Below, piece by piece: positions 9,572 to 19,263 of a DNA stretch of 64,000 nucleotides. The notes below the pieces were generated by a model. The model made no database searches. It was given only the letters and a program-made list of their open reading frames with translations, and was not told where the DNA came from. The stretch's first letter is position 1. Each line of letters opens with the position of its first letter. A program made the translations under genes and the position numbers. The DNA is from Diploscapter coronatus (Eukaryota > Nematoda > Chromadorea > Rhabditida > Rhabditidae). The stretch covers positions 33,937,201 through 34,001,200 of the forward strand of contig OZ038422.1 of the NCBI GenBank assembly GCA_964036155.1, in the 5' to 3' direction.

Positions 9572-12215
9572 ATGAGAACCGCAGTTTTGCTGCTGGCCCT
9601 CGTGGCTGTTCTCTATGCTAAGGTTTTCAAAATGGAGACCTACAATGCCGGGTCCAATATGGCTCGACTCATCAAGTTTGAAAAAATGATCTTCAACAAG
9701 AAAAAATCCGTAGTTTCAGGAAGGGACTATATCAAGACTACCTCCGGAAAATGGATCAGTTGAGATCTCAACCTGAAGTTCTCGCTACTGGCTCTCAGCC
9801 TTTCATCGACTATTACGATGCCTTCTACGTAAATGAACGAAAGAAGAGACAAATGTAAAATCACCATTTTAGCTTGGCAACATCACCGTTGGAACTCCTC
9901 CACAGCAAGTAACCCTGGTTCTGGACACCGGATCGTCATATCTTTGGGTAAATTAAACTTTTTTAAAGTGAGATTTATACTATTTAGGTAATCGACGCTG
10001 CATGCAACAGTCAGGTCTGCAACGGCTATCCTTCGGTGATTCTGCCAAAGTTCTATATTAAATTGAATAACACTGACTTCCAAGGCTGACTATACGAAGC
10101 ACAAATTCAACACAACCGCTTCTTCGACCTTCGTGAAGGAGAACACCAATTTCTCCATTCAATACGGCTCCGGCTCCTGCTCGGGCTACCAAGGCAAAGA
10201 TACCATTACTTTTGGTTAGTGAGGTTAAAAATTCGGATCTAGTCCAACGAGTCTGCGTTTTAGGCGGACTTACGGTCCAGGTCCAAGAATTCGGCGTTGC
10301 CACCACGCTCGCGGATGTCTTCGGTTTGTAACCATCTTATCAAATGTGCTGGAGAGTTATAAATTTATAGGATATCAGCCAATTGATGGTACTCTCGGTC
10401 TAGCCTGGCCCGCCCTTGCAATCAACAATGTTACCCTTCCCATGCAGAATGTGCTCTCGCAACTCGATGCTCCTCTCTTCACTGTCTGGCTCGATCGCAA
10501 GGTCTGACCCAATTGACCAAAAGGACAAGAAAATATAAAAACTTTTTAGCTCGACACCGCAATGGGCGGCGTTGGAGGTAAAATGGCGCACTATTGTTTT
10601 TGCTCAAAGAAAATTTTGCTGAGCATTGACCATGGAAAACACTAGTGTCACTCGTGAGATCAATCCATTTTATCGAGTTAGTCAACTCGAGTACACTAAG
10701 AGAGAATATCTGGTTCAATGATCATTTTACTATGTACGCTAATTTTTCATATTAACGTATGCAATGAAATGGGAAGGAGCAAACTTCTATGCAAAAAGTT
10801 TGAAGACAATGTATGCACACTCAATATTTTTAGAACAGGTATTCTTGAATTCTTTATCAAGCTACTCGAATTGACTTGCCTTATCAAATAGACTGGACTC
10901 ATGAGTAACACGTGGTAGTTTCCCTCGTGAGACAAAGTTCTTGCAGCCAGAAAAAGTTAGTTGAGCAACGATATAAACTTAAAGTTAGGTCTAATCACAT
11001 ACGGTGCTCTGGACCCCGTCAACTGCGACTCAACTGTCAACTATGTGCCTCTCTCTTCTGAGACCTACTGGCAATTCAAGATTCAAGCCTTCGCAATTGG
11101 AACGTACAGTGAGAGCAAGTCTGAGGATGTCATTTCTGATACCGGGTAAATCAAATTTCACAACATGGAAGTGCTGTATTCCGATGTCAAATATTCTAAA
11201 ATTAAATTCTGAACATCTTTATTTCACCACATCCTCAATTTAGGACTTCTTGGGTCGGTGCTCCTAACTCCATTGTCAGCAATATCGCGAAGCAAACCGG
11301 AGCTACTTTCGATTGGGACAACCAAATGTATACGGTCAACTGCTCCACTGTAAGTTTTCTTTATTTTACTTATTTGTAAATAAAAATAAGAGTATCAGGA
11401 ATTGGAATTCAAAAAAGAAATATAAAACTTCGGAAAACCCTAAACTAAATCTCACAATTCGAAATCGAAATTCCGGTCATACCTGATTTAAAACCAATTA
11501 TATTTCCCGAAGAAGGTATTATATTTTATCCAAACATATCATTACCGAAACTACCTTTTGAACTTCCATTTTCTTGTTTGGAAGCCTCATTCAAATGAAG
11601 TCTCAGGCATTTTATTTCACTAATTTTCTAAACTCAAATCCTTTAAAAAATATTTTAGTGTCATTTAGAGCGTTGAGAGCATATTTGTCTTATCTCGTTA
11701 GTTTCTATAATCATTTTATCAGAAACTATGACATCGAAAATGCTTAAAAGTTGGACAATACCCTCGGGGTCTCTAACAAATATGATTTATGTTCGAAAAT
11801 AATATATATATATATATTTTTTTTAAAATTGTGCTTTAGGTGTACAGTCAGCCTGATTTGATCTGGACGATCAACAACGTTCAATACAATGTACCATCTA
11901 TCGAATACATTCTCGACGTTGGACTCGGAAACGGCAAATGTGCTCTGACGTTTTTTGGACTCAACAACGGGGGTTTCGGGGTACTGCTAGTTTTTTTCGC
12001 GTATTATGATAACAATATTACTTGGTAGCCAACATGGACCCTCGGAGATACGTGGATTCGCACATACTGCAACGTCCACGATATCGGTAAGCTTCGCCGA
12101 TGCATTCCTAACTAATTAGTCTTGTCTCATTGTGGCAATTTCAGGCAATAAGCGGATCGGGTTCGCCAAAGCGTTCCACTCTGGATTGCCCACAGGCAGC
12201 CCGAGGCCTATGTAA
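9572..12215 (+). CDS. Secreted pepsin-family aspartic protease (A1)
   Basis: This is a cathepsin D/pepsin-type protease, probably secreted or lysosomal in gut. Thirteen exons close in frame (first 9572-9675, last 12145-12215) to give 405 residues. The N terminus MRTAVLLLALVAVLYA is a signal peptide and a propeptide follows (VFKMETYNAGSNMARLIK). Both catalytic motifs are present: VLDTGSSYLWV and VISDTGTSWVG. The flap Tyr lies in IQYGSGSCSG, and the conserved ITYGALDPVNCD and C-terminal IGNKRIGFAKA are intact. Paired cysteines match nematode ASP proteins. A TTTCAG sits two bases before the ATG, the classic SL trans-splice position. Two introns (10578-10988, 11350-11839) are much longer than the rest. 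No truncation is seen. The exact asp paralogue cannot be named from sequence alone. Confidence 0.92.
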
Positions 12216-12675
12216 ATTCGTCCACGAATCTTACATATCCAAACCTAATCATATTGTTATTATGAAATGGTCACCTGAAGAAAAATCAGCGAAAATATTT
12301 GGAGCACTTGCAAGCAGTTCTTCGATTCCAAATATATGTTCATTTTGACGTTCAGTTTTTCAACTTTTTTATTTTTGCCTAATCAATGTCTAAATTACAA
12401 CTTTGTGGGTATTTTGATACTACATTTGGTTGTGTTAGGTGCAAACTGGAGAATCGTTTGCATCCTCAACCAGAGTTGCAAGCTTGAGACGCCGATCGGG
12501 CATTGAAACCCGACATGATATAAGAGAGAGGAAGAAAGCGACAAAATAATATGGGACATAGAATACAAAAGAAGCGCGAAGGGAGAAGAGAGACCCGATC
12601 GGATCGAAATTTGCAACCTTATTCTTGACTCTTAACTATTATAGATAACCGTCATTTGAAAATGTCAAAATCGCC
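12216..12675. other. Convergent 3' flank with one hairpin
   Basis: Lies between the stops of the protease (+) and transhydrogenase (-). It contains the inverted repeat at 12473-12618 and no coding signal. Confidence 0.6.
12473..12618. repeat. Hairpin with CCGATCGGG arms
   Basis: GTTGCAAGCTTGAGAC with CCGATCGGGC at the left pairs with GACCCGATCGGATCG and AATTTGCAAC at the right. The loop is purine-rich. It is of MITE size and structure. Confidence 0.65.
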
Positions 12676-15498
12676 TCAATAGACAGATATGGATTTCTCG
12701 TAGAGCGACTGGATGATTTCTTTGTCGACTTTCGTGGGAGAAATGGCGATGTTCGGCACGGAATGCATTGCGGCTTCGGTCAGACTGTCTGAATTTTTAA
12801 ACTTTGAATGAAAAAAGGATAGCTAGCTTCTGTTAAATTTTGGCGATGAAGCAAAACTTGTAAAGTCTCAATTTATGAGAGAACTCTGAAAATAGTCTCC
12901 TTCAATTTTTCTATAAAAAATCAATATCTTTTCTGGATGAAGAATTCAAGAAAACTGCATTAAATTTTTTTAGAATTTTCGATTCTTTAAAGAAAAAATG
13001 ACTCGCCAATGTCCCCCTTCTTGAATCCCATTTCCTTTAGTCCATTCGGCACTTTGAAGTCTCGCATGAACGACCGTATCTCGTCGCACAGATATTTGCC
13101 CACGTCCGAAGGTTTTGCCCTCTCGGATACGTTTGCTCCGAGTAGTTTGGCCGCTTCGCCCATCCGCTGGTGGCAGATCGGCGCGAGCAGCTCGAAGTCT
13201 GCAACGGCCGTCGTCACGACCGACAGACCGTGCGGAATGAGGGCTTTCGCACGCGGATAGTCGGGGTCGTAGTAGGACGAGACTTGAGAACTGAAATCTG
13301 ACCTCTTGTATGTTTTACTCCCTAAGCTATCCTTATCCTCTTGTAGTTTTTACTCCCTTTCTCTTCTTTTCCTCGTTATTTAAAAAAAGGGGTTAACAAC
13401 TACAAGAGGGTAAGGGTAGCTTAGAGATAAAAACTCAGAAATAAAAATATGTTAAGATGCATTTTACCAATGTTTTCTTTCTTTCTAAAAAGAATAGGAA
13501 TTTTCGAAAGAAACTAAATGCATAACATTTTCAAGAAACTAGAAATGCTTATTGATGCTCTAAACTGACCTGATTGGATATGAAAGTCCATGGCATAGGT
13601 GAACTCCCGCGTTACCGAAGCCCATTCCTGAAATGAGACATTTTGAAAATATCATAAATTTGTAGGAAAAAATCGAAAACTTTCTTCGTGTTTATTTTTA
13701 GTCAAATTTAAAAATGTGCGAGAATTACCAGCGAATGAACTGGCCATGAGCATCTGCGTGCATGCTTCCTCGTCAGAAGTGTCCGCCACAGCTCTGCGGA
13801 AGTACAGACCCATGATTCTCAGCGCTTCTCGAGCCCAGACATATGAAATTCAAATTTTGTTTTCAGCAAAATTGCACTTTTACCCTAGAATTTAACCCCT
13901 TAAATGAAAATCTTATTGTTTACCCAAAATGGAATCTTTTATATGAATATTTTACCTGAAATTGGGTTTGAGCCCTGATACAAAGGTCGAGCGGCAGGAC
14001 TGGTAGGGCGAGGCACTCTCTTAAATTTTTAGCTTTTTAGAAAAGAAAAAAAAAATTACTTGGTTATAAGAAATAGCAGTGTAGGATTCAAGAGCGTGAC
14101 AGAGGACGTCGAATCCTGAATAGATGGCGACGTTTCGGGGCATACTAAAGAAGTTATTTTAAATTTTGCTAACTTTTTTCAAACTATTAATTTGAACAAA
14201 AATGATTAAAAATTTGGCTTGCCTAAAAACATTCAGAGGATCGATAATGGCCAAGTAGGGTTTGATGCATCTCAATCGGATTCCGGTTTTGCATTTGTGC
14301 TGCGGCAAGTCGAGGATGGCTGCTCCTGTCGTCTCACTGCCTGTTCCTAAAATTAGCATACTTCAAATATGATATTTTAAAAGTAGAATTTACAGCTGGG
14401 TTCCAAGATGATATCCAATTCACTCCTACCAACCTCTCAATTTTCAGTCACCTCTTCACTGGTGTGGGTGCGCTCATCTCCAAAAACCCGCTTTGATAAT
14501 TTTTTCTGATAAATCTGTTCAAAAGTAGAGTGAAAAGGTTCAGAAACAAGTGATTGTTTTTTTTTCGAAAATTTTATTTTATCTACCCGCAGTAGTCGGC
14601 ACAGCAATCAGAGGCAGCATTGGATTCTCAGGAGTTTTCGACTTTCCGAACGGAGGTCCGATGAAATCCAGGAAATCCGCTTGAGGGTTCGAGGCGTAGA
14701 GGGCGGCTGTCTAAAAATTAAAAATTTCCTAACGAATTTGAAAAAAATACAATTTTTTCTTTGAGTAGAGTGAATTTTTAAAATGTCTAAAATCCAACCT
14801 TCGTAGTGTCAATGACACTTCCTCCCCCCACCGCGACGAAACAGTCAAATCGGCCATTTTTCGCGAATTCCACCGCTTTCAACATGCCTGAAAATCAATC
14901 AAAATTTATTGGAAAGTTCATAAACTTTCACTTTTATCAGTCGGCTCGATCAGAACGTCGTCGAAAACTTGGAATTTCACACCGTACTTCTTTAGGGAGG
15001 ACGCGGTTTCTCTGAAAATAAACAACAAAATCAAGAAACCAACTCTTCATTCATTTCTTTCATTTTCTCAAATTCATCTTTTTTCTGATTTCAAATTATG
15101 GATTACATCACGCGTCATTTCATCATTTTTTTAAATGAAAATAACCTTTACTTGAACGCGTTCGTGTTGGCGACATTTTTATCAGTAACGAGAAGGGTGT
15201 TTGCCGACTGCAAATTTTTCACATCCTGCCCGACTTCTGCTGTTACTCCTCTTCCAAAGCGTATCGTGCTGCAAACCATCTCAAAGGCATAGTCGGGTTG
15301 TTCTGAAAAAACTGATATCTTTGGAAAAAAATTAATACGTAAATGTGAAAAAATAATAAATAAAACTGTGGAGTAGTATTCTCTACCTTTGGATAAAGAG
15401 GAAAGTTTTGCCATTTTGAAGGGCAAATTCGGCGTTGCATGATGCGGGCAAGAAATCGCAGACGAGTGACAAATCTTCTCGAAAAATCTCAGAGACAT
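12676..15498 (-). CDS. hphd-1: Mitochondrial hydroxyacid-oxoacid transhydrogenase (ADHFE1/HPHD-1)
   Basis: An iron-containing alcohol dehydrogenase family enzyme that couples oxidation of 4- or 3-hydroxy acids to reduction of 2-oxoglutarate in mitochondria (family knowledge). The ATG at 15496-15498 opens [15 protein letters not shown], a basic, Ser-rich presequence; a TTTTCCAG lies 14 bases upstream. Family motifs in order: [16 protein letters not shown], nucleotide-binding [26 protein letters not shown], metal-site region [16 protein letters not shown], and [14 protein letters not shown]. The last exon ends EKSISVY with stop at 12676. Length is about 460 residues, normal for the family. One intron carries a family E hairpin (13301-13431). 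It diverges from the one-Ig-domain gene; from memory, C. elegans hphd-1 and oig-2 also lie on the same clone, which would be conserved linkage. Confidence 0.9.
13301..13431. repeat. Family E hairpin, copy 2
   Basis: CCTAAGCTATCCTTATCCTC at the left pairs with GAGGGTAAGGGTAGCTTAG at the right, with CTTGTAGTTTTTAC / GTTAACAACTACAAG inside. It lies in a transhydrogenase intron. Confidence 0.7.
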
Positions 15499-16708
15499 CG
15501 TGCGATTTTCTGGAAAATACAAATAAAATTTGAAACGTTTCTGCCATTCACATTGCAATTCGATCGATTTGAAGGGAGGAAGAATGGGAGAAAGAGAGAA
15601 TAACGAGAAAATACCGAAAATCACGCAGAAAGTGACTGTTAGATAGGTGAGAGCGAGTGGGCTAGAAAATGGCAGAAAAGAAGAGATAAGACGATCAATT
15701 TTGGGGGAATTGAGTGATCTATGAAATGTTGGGTGATTAAAAGATGGAAAAATAAAGCTCCGAGAAGAAATTTAGTAAAATTAAGGTTCAAACCATGAAT
15801 TCGCATAATCAAGACTTTTCCAAACCGATTTCTATCATCACGAAAAAGATATGATTTGGAAAATGTTCAAATTTTCACATAACCAAAAGAATTGCTCCCT
15901 CTAAATTTGTCTTGTAAAAATCTGCAAGAATTGCATATTCACGCATATGTTATATGTGAATCATAAAAGTATCAATTATCATTTTTCTTTCGATGTTTGA
16001 TTCGACGACTCCCCCTTCTTTGCTTCTGTTTCAGGCTCTAGGCTTAAGTTCATTTCATCATGTCCCTAACTTGTTGTAATAATCCCCTCTGCAGCAGAGA
16101 GACATATAGCAGTCGAATGGCAAACAGCCTGAAGACAGACGAAACGCACAAACGGCATAAACACGCTTCGAGAGCAATTCTAAGCTCATTTCGCATTTTT
16201 TTCAAAATCATATCTTTTCGGGAATTGTTTATCTAATTTATTGATTTTTTTGGAAAGTTAAACCCATTTTTCCTATCAACGAAATGTCTTCTCTCAAATT
16301 TATGTCGTTTCCAAATTTTATCGAACTTCCTGAAAAGTCTACCGTGTTTTTATTTACCAAAACTACTTTGTCTCGAATCTAGATGCATTTCGCAATAAGT
16401 CATTTTTATCAGATTCTTTGACAATATGCATGAAGAAAGTCTTGCTTTGAAAAGTCCCTCCTCTACCCGCCCAAGCTCATTGTTGTTCATCTAAAAGAAT
16501 CAATGAACTTGCTCTCCAAAGCAAAACATTTTTCATTTAAAAGGATGTCTGTATTTATAGACGGATATTAGAGGTGGTTTAGGGTAAGGAGCTTAGGGAA
16601 AAGAGGAAGAAAAGACCGTTTATAAATACAGTCGTCTGTGAAGACAGAAGGCCCATTCAAAATTAATCTGTTTTTATGGATTACCTAATTTTCAGTGCCT
16701 TTCCAGTG
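15499..16708. other. Divergent intergenic region (transhydrogenase / one-Ig gene)
   Basis: A shared upstream region of 1.2 kb. It holds a purine-rich stretch at about 15570-15700, a small CTCTGCAGCAGAGAG palindrome near 16090, and a family D hairpin at 16543-16655 just before the one-Ig gene. No coding exon was found. Confidence 0.55.
16543..16655. repeat. Family D hairpin, copy 1 (GTATTTATAGACGG arms)
   Basis: Left CTGTATTTATAGACGG pairs with CCGTTTATAAATACAG and TCTGTGAAGACAGAAGG at the right. Related copies lie at 41488 and 50831. It ends about 50 bases before the one-Ig gene start. Confidence 0.7.
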
Positions 16709-17454
16709 ATGGTTCTTGCCCCGTTCTTCGAGAAGCCCCCTTCGTTGATTCAAGCCCCGGATGGCTCGATTCTCTTCGAATGCATCTGCAATGCCAACCC
16801 TCAGCCTACCATCAAATGGTTTGATTTAAAAGGAATTTTTTTATCAGTGCTTTTAAAATTAGAAATTTTGAAAGTACTTCACGATCTAAAGATTTCGCAT
16901 CTTTTCATGTAATTCTTTCTCAGCACTATTCATAGAATTTTTACCCTATCAAGTTTCCTTCATAAGGTTCTACAGATTTTGCAAGATTCATTTTTTCGGA
17001 GCTTTGATGTTAAATTTTCAAAAGAAAAAAAGTTTTCTTCTAGGTACTTCAAAGGCAAAGAATTAACCGGCGATCGGTATGTGATGAAGATCAAGAAGAT
17101 GGTTGGTAAATGGACTGTTACTATGAATATGAAGGTTCGAAATCTAAAAATGAATTACTTATTTTCTAAGCTATTTGGGAAAGAATATTCGTTTCGTTGG
17201 TTTATTTTGTATTCATTCGATATAGAATGCTTTAAAAGAATGGAACCTCCGCAACTCTTTTTGTTCGTCGAACTCACTATTATTCACGTGGGTTGAATTA
17301 CCTGATTTATTGATTTACTTTGCAGAACCCAACCCAAGACGATCAGGGCGTTTACAAGGTCGAAGCGACCAATGACAAGGGACAGCATGCCGTCGAGCAG
17401 CAGTACGTCTTCAAACAGACTGGAAAGGAAGTCTTCAAAACTCAGATGGACTAA
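16709..17454 (+). CDS. oig-2: Small protein with one I-set immunoglobulin domain
   Basis: Three exons (16709-16818, 17044-17134, 17326-17454) close in frame to 109 residues. They make a single I-set Ig fold: first cysteine in FECICNANPQPTIKW with the core Trp, then the E/F-strand motif DDQGVYKVEATNDKGQ. The second canonical cysteine is replaced by Val in YKVEA, as in intracellular muscle Ig domains, so no disulfide is expected. There is no signal peptide, which suggests a cytoplasmic protein. The ATG lies two bases after TTCCAG, fitting trans-splicing. AATAAA follows the stop by about 50 bases. The gene name rests on size, single Ig domain and my recollection that C. elegans oig-2 sits near hphd-1; treat it as provisional. 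Confidence 0.8.
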
Positions 17455-17849
17455 AATTTTATAGGATCGAATTGCTTTATCCATCAGAATTAAAAGAATC
17501 TCAATAAATGCATTTCCGTAGAAAAATTCGTGTCTTATCTGAATATTTTGCCTATTTTAATCTGAAAAAATATTCCACTTTTTTCGGAACTGTCAAAGAT
17601 GTATTATAAAATCTCCGAAAAGTTCTCACCCTCCCTAAAATAGGAATGAAAGTTCCAGTCATTTTCTCTAACAAATATCAATAGTTTACGCTCTGAAATG
17701 TTTGGCCTACCATCATCAATCTGTTTTTCCTGACCCCTTTTCCGTTATCAATGTTTATTTTCTGGACTCTCTCGGAATTAGAAATAGAATGATCTGATAA
17801 CAGTGTCCCTCCGTACTTCCTGTCACTGATTGTCACAGTGCATTCGACA
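17455..17849. other. Short spacer between one-Ig and transthyretin-like genes
   Basis: About 400 bases holding the poly(A) signal at 17503 and AT-rich sequence. Nothing else was recognised. Two same-strand genes this close could share an operon, but no U-rich SL2-type element was clear. Confidence 0.5.
17503..17508 (+). terminator. Polyadenylation signal AATAAA
   Basis: A canonical AATAAA lies 49 bases after the stop of the one-Ig gene. It is the expected cleavage signal for that transcript. Confidence 0.6.
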
Positions 17850-18571
17850 ATGCTGCTCAAATTCTCCCTCTATCAGCTATTTTCAATTACCATATTCGTG
17901 TCGTTTCTGCCGTTGGAAACTCAAAGCAGTAATTCATTGTTTTTTTCACAATCTGGATAATTCACTACTTCGTTGCCTAAAAAGTGGTACGGTTAGATTT
18001 CTTCCTAATCTAGTCCTATACCTTCAACTATGGGTTACGAAGTAACGAATTATCCAAATTGCAACATTTCGCTAACCTACTTTCTGCTACTTTGATCTTT
18101 AGAGACAGAATGCATGCACGTCGTCGGCAAATTGAAATGCCCCGAGTCGTCTCACTTCGAGAAGGCCGTCAAAATTGAGCTGCTTGATGAAGACTGTAAC
18201 CTTTTCTGAAATTAAGACATTTTTGAGCATTTTTAGTTTTGAGTAGGAAAAGTATATGGAACTTCTAAATGTTGCTTTTTCAAGTTTTCTAATTTAGCCC
18301 TCCCTCTTGAAGTGAATGATATGATGGGACGAACTTGGTCTACCGAAAATGGGTCTTTTGTCAGTAAGTTTACACGTTTTTTTCAATGATTCCAATTTGA
18401 CCTAAAGTATCCGGCTGCGGTTCTGATGCTGGTCCGTTGAACACGCCGGACCCATTTCTGAAGATCTACCATGTTTGTCCGAAAGGGAAATCGCCTCTCG
18501 AGGTCAACCTCGTACCCCTATTCCTGCCCAACATCGTCAACATCGGCACCATCTATCTCGATCAGACCTAA
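17850..18571 (+). CDS. Transthyretin-like (TTR-52 type) secreted protein
   Basis: A member of the nematode transthyretin-like family, secreted proteins whose best-studied members bridge apoptotic cells to phagocytes or act in cuticle and neurons (family knowledge; no role can be set here). Four exons (17850-17928, 18103-18195, 18298-18363, 18408-18571) close in frame to 133 residues. Residues 1-26 are a signal peptide (MLLKFSLYQLFSITIFVSFL). The mature part has the family order: VVGKLKCPESS, VKIELLDED, SFVVSGCGSD, PFLKIYHVCPKG and a final VNIGTIYLDQT with two cysteine pairs. Length is typical. Intron 1 contains an inverted repeat. No consensus trans-splice site lies close to the ATG. Confidence 0.9.
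17949..18062. repeat. Hairpin in transthyretin-like intron 1
   Basis: CTGGATAATTCACTACTTCG at the left pairs with CGAAGTAACGAATTATCCA at the right. The element fills most of the intron. Confidence 0.7.
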
Positions 18572-18716
18572 TCCATCCCAAATCCATCATCATCCACATT
18601 ATTTATTTTGATGAGTATTCGAAAAAAAACACCTTCGTAATAATTTAACATTTAGTAAGTTGAGAGATAATGACTAAGAATACTCATTCCGCTTTTCATT
18701 CATAATTTCTTCAGAT

Positions 18717-18782
18717 CAGGGGTGCACGAATTTCGACTTCGACTTCGAAAATTTTCAAACGAAAACTTCTCGTGCACCCCTG
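18717..18782. mobile_element. hAT-like MITE with 8-bp target duplication
   Basis: The element begins CAGGGGTGCACGA and ends TCGTGCACCCCTG, perfect inverted ends of the CAGGGGTG type common in hAT transposons. It is flanked on both sides by CTTCAGAT (18709-18716 and 18783-18790), the 8-bp duplication hAT elements make. The 66-base body has no coding capacity, so it is non-autonomous. Confidence 0.85.
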
Positions 18783-18942
18783 CTTCAGATTACCAAGCTA
18801 CATTTTTTCTATTTTTATCCTGACTACTTTCCTCGTCTAAAAATAGTATAGAATTTTTTCAATCTTTTCAAAAATACACAACTCAAAAATTGTATATTTT
18901 TCAACAAATTTCAAATTTTTCTGAAAGTAAATAAATAAATGC

Positions 18943-19078
18943 TTATCTTTGATCTTGCCGGACAGGTCAAAATCGCTCTTGGCTTGGCTAGGCTTTTCGA
19001 CAGCCGGCTTGCATCAATTCATCAAATCTTTCCAAGGAGGACATTTCCCATTCAACACTCAGGTTGTACACCTTGTCT
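18943..19078 (-). other. Orphan exon-like segment on the minus strand
   Basis: The minus strand has two stretches with exon-like codon choice: one reading KVYNLSVEWEMSSLERFDEL and, one frame away, KPAVEKPSQAKSDFDLSGKI. The frame change falls at GATGCAAG, which could be an acceptor or a frameshift. No start, partner exon or stop ties them to a gene. It could be a lone exon of an unseen gene, or a pseudogene scrap. Function unknown. Confidence 0.3.
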
Positions 19079-19263
19079 ATTTCTCTTGCCCCTCGGACAT
19101 TTTTATTCCTAAGGTCCCCTCATAATCAGATCTAACTAGTAGTTTCAGCTAAATGTGCTGATGAATGATCTATTTCTCCTATTTTCTAGAGACACCAATT
19201 TATCATCAATCAAGTTGGTGATCCCTCCCCTAATTCTTTTGCAGTCCCAGCAGCTCATAATCA

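Larger units (their letters stand above)
18572..19263. other. Intergenic region with hAT-like MITE and exon-like segment
   Basis: Holds the 66-base hAT-like element at 18717-18782, a codon-like minus-strand segment at 18943-19078 and, at the right end, CTTTTGCAG about 20 bases before the next ATG. The remainder is AT-rich. Confidence 0.55.
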
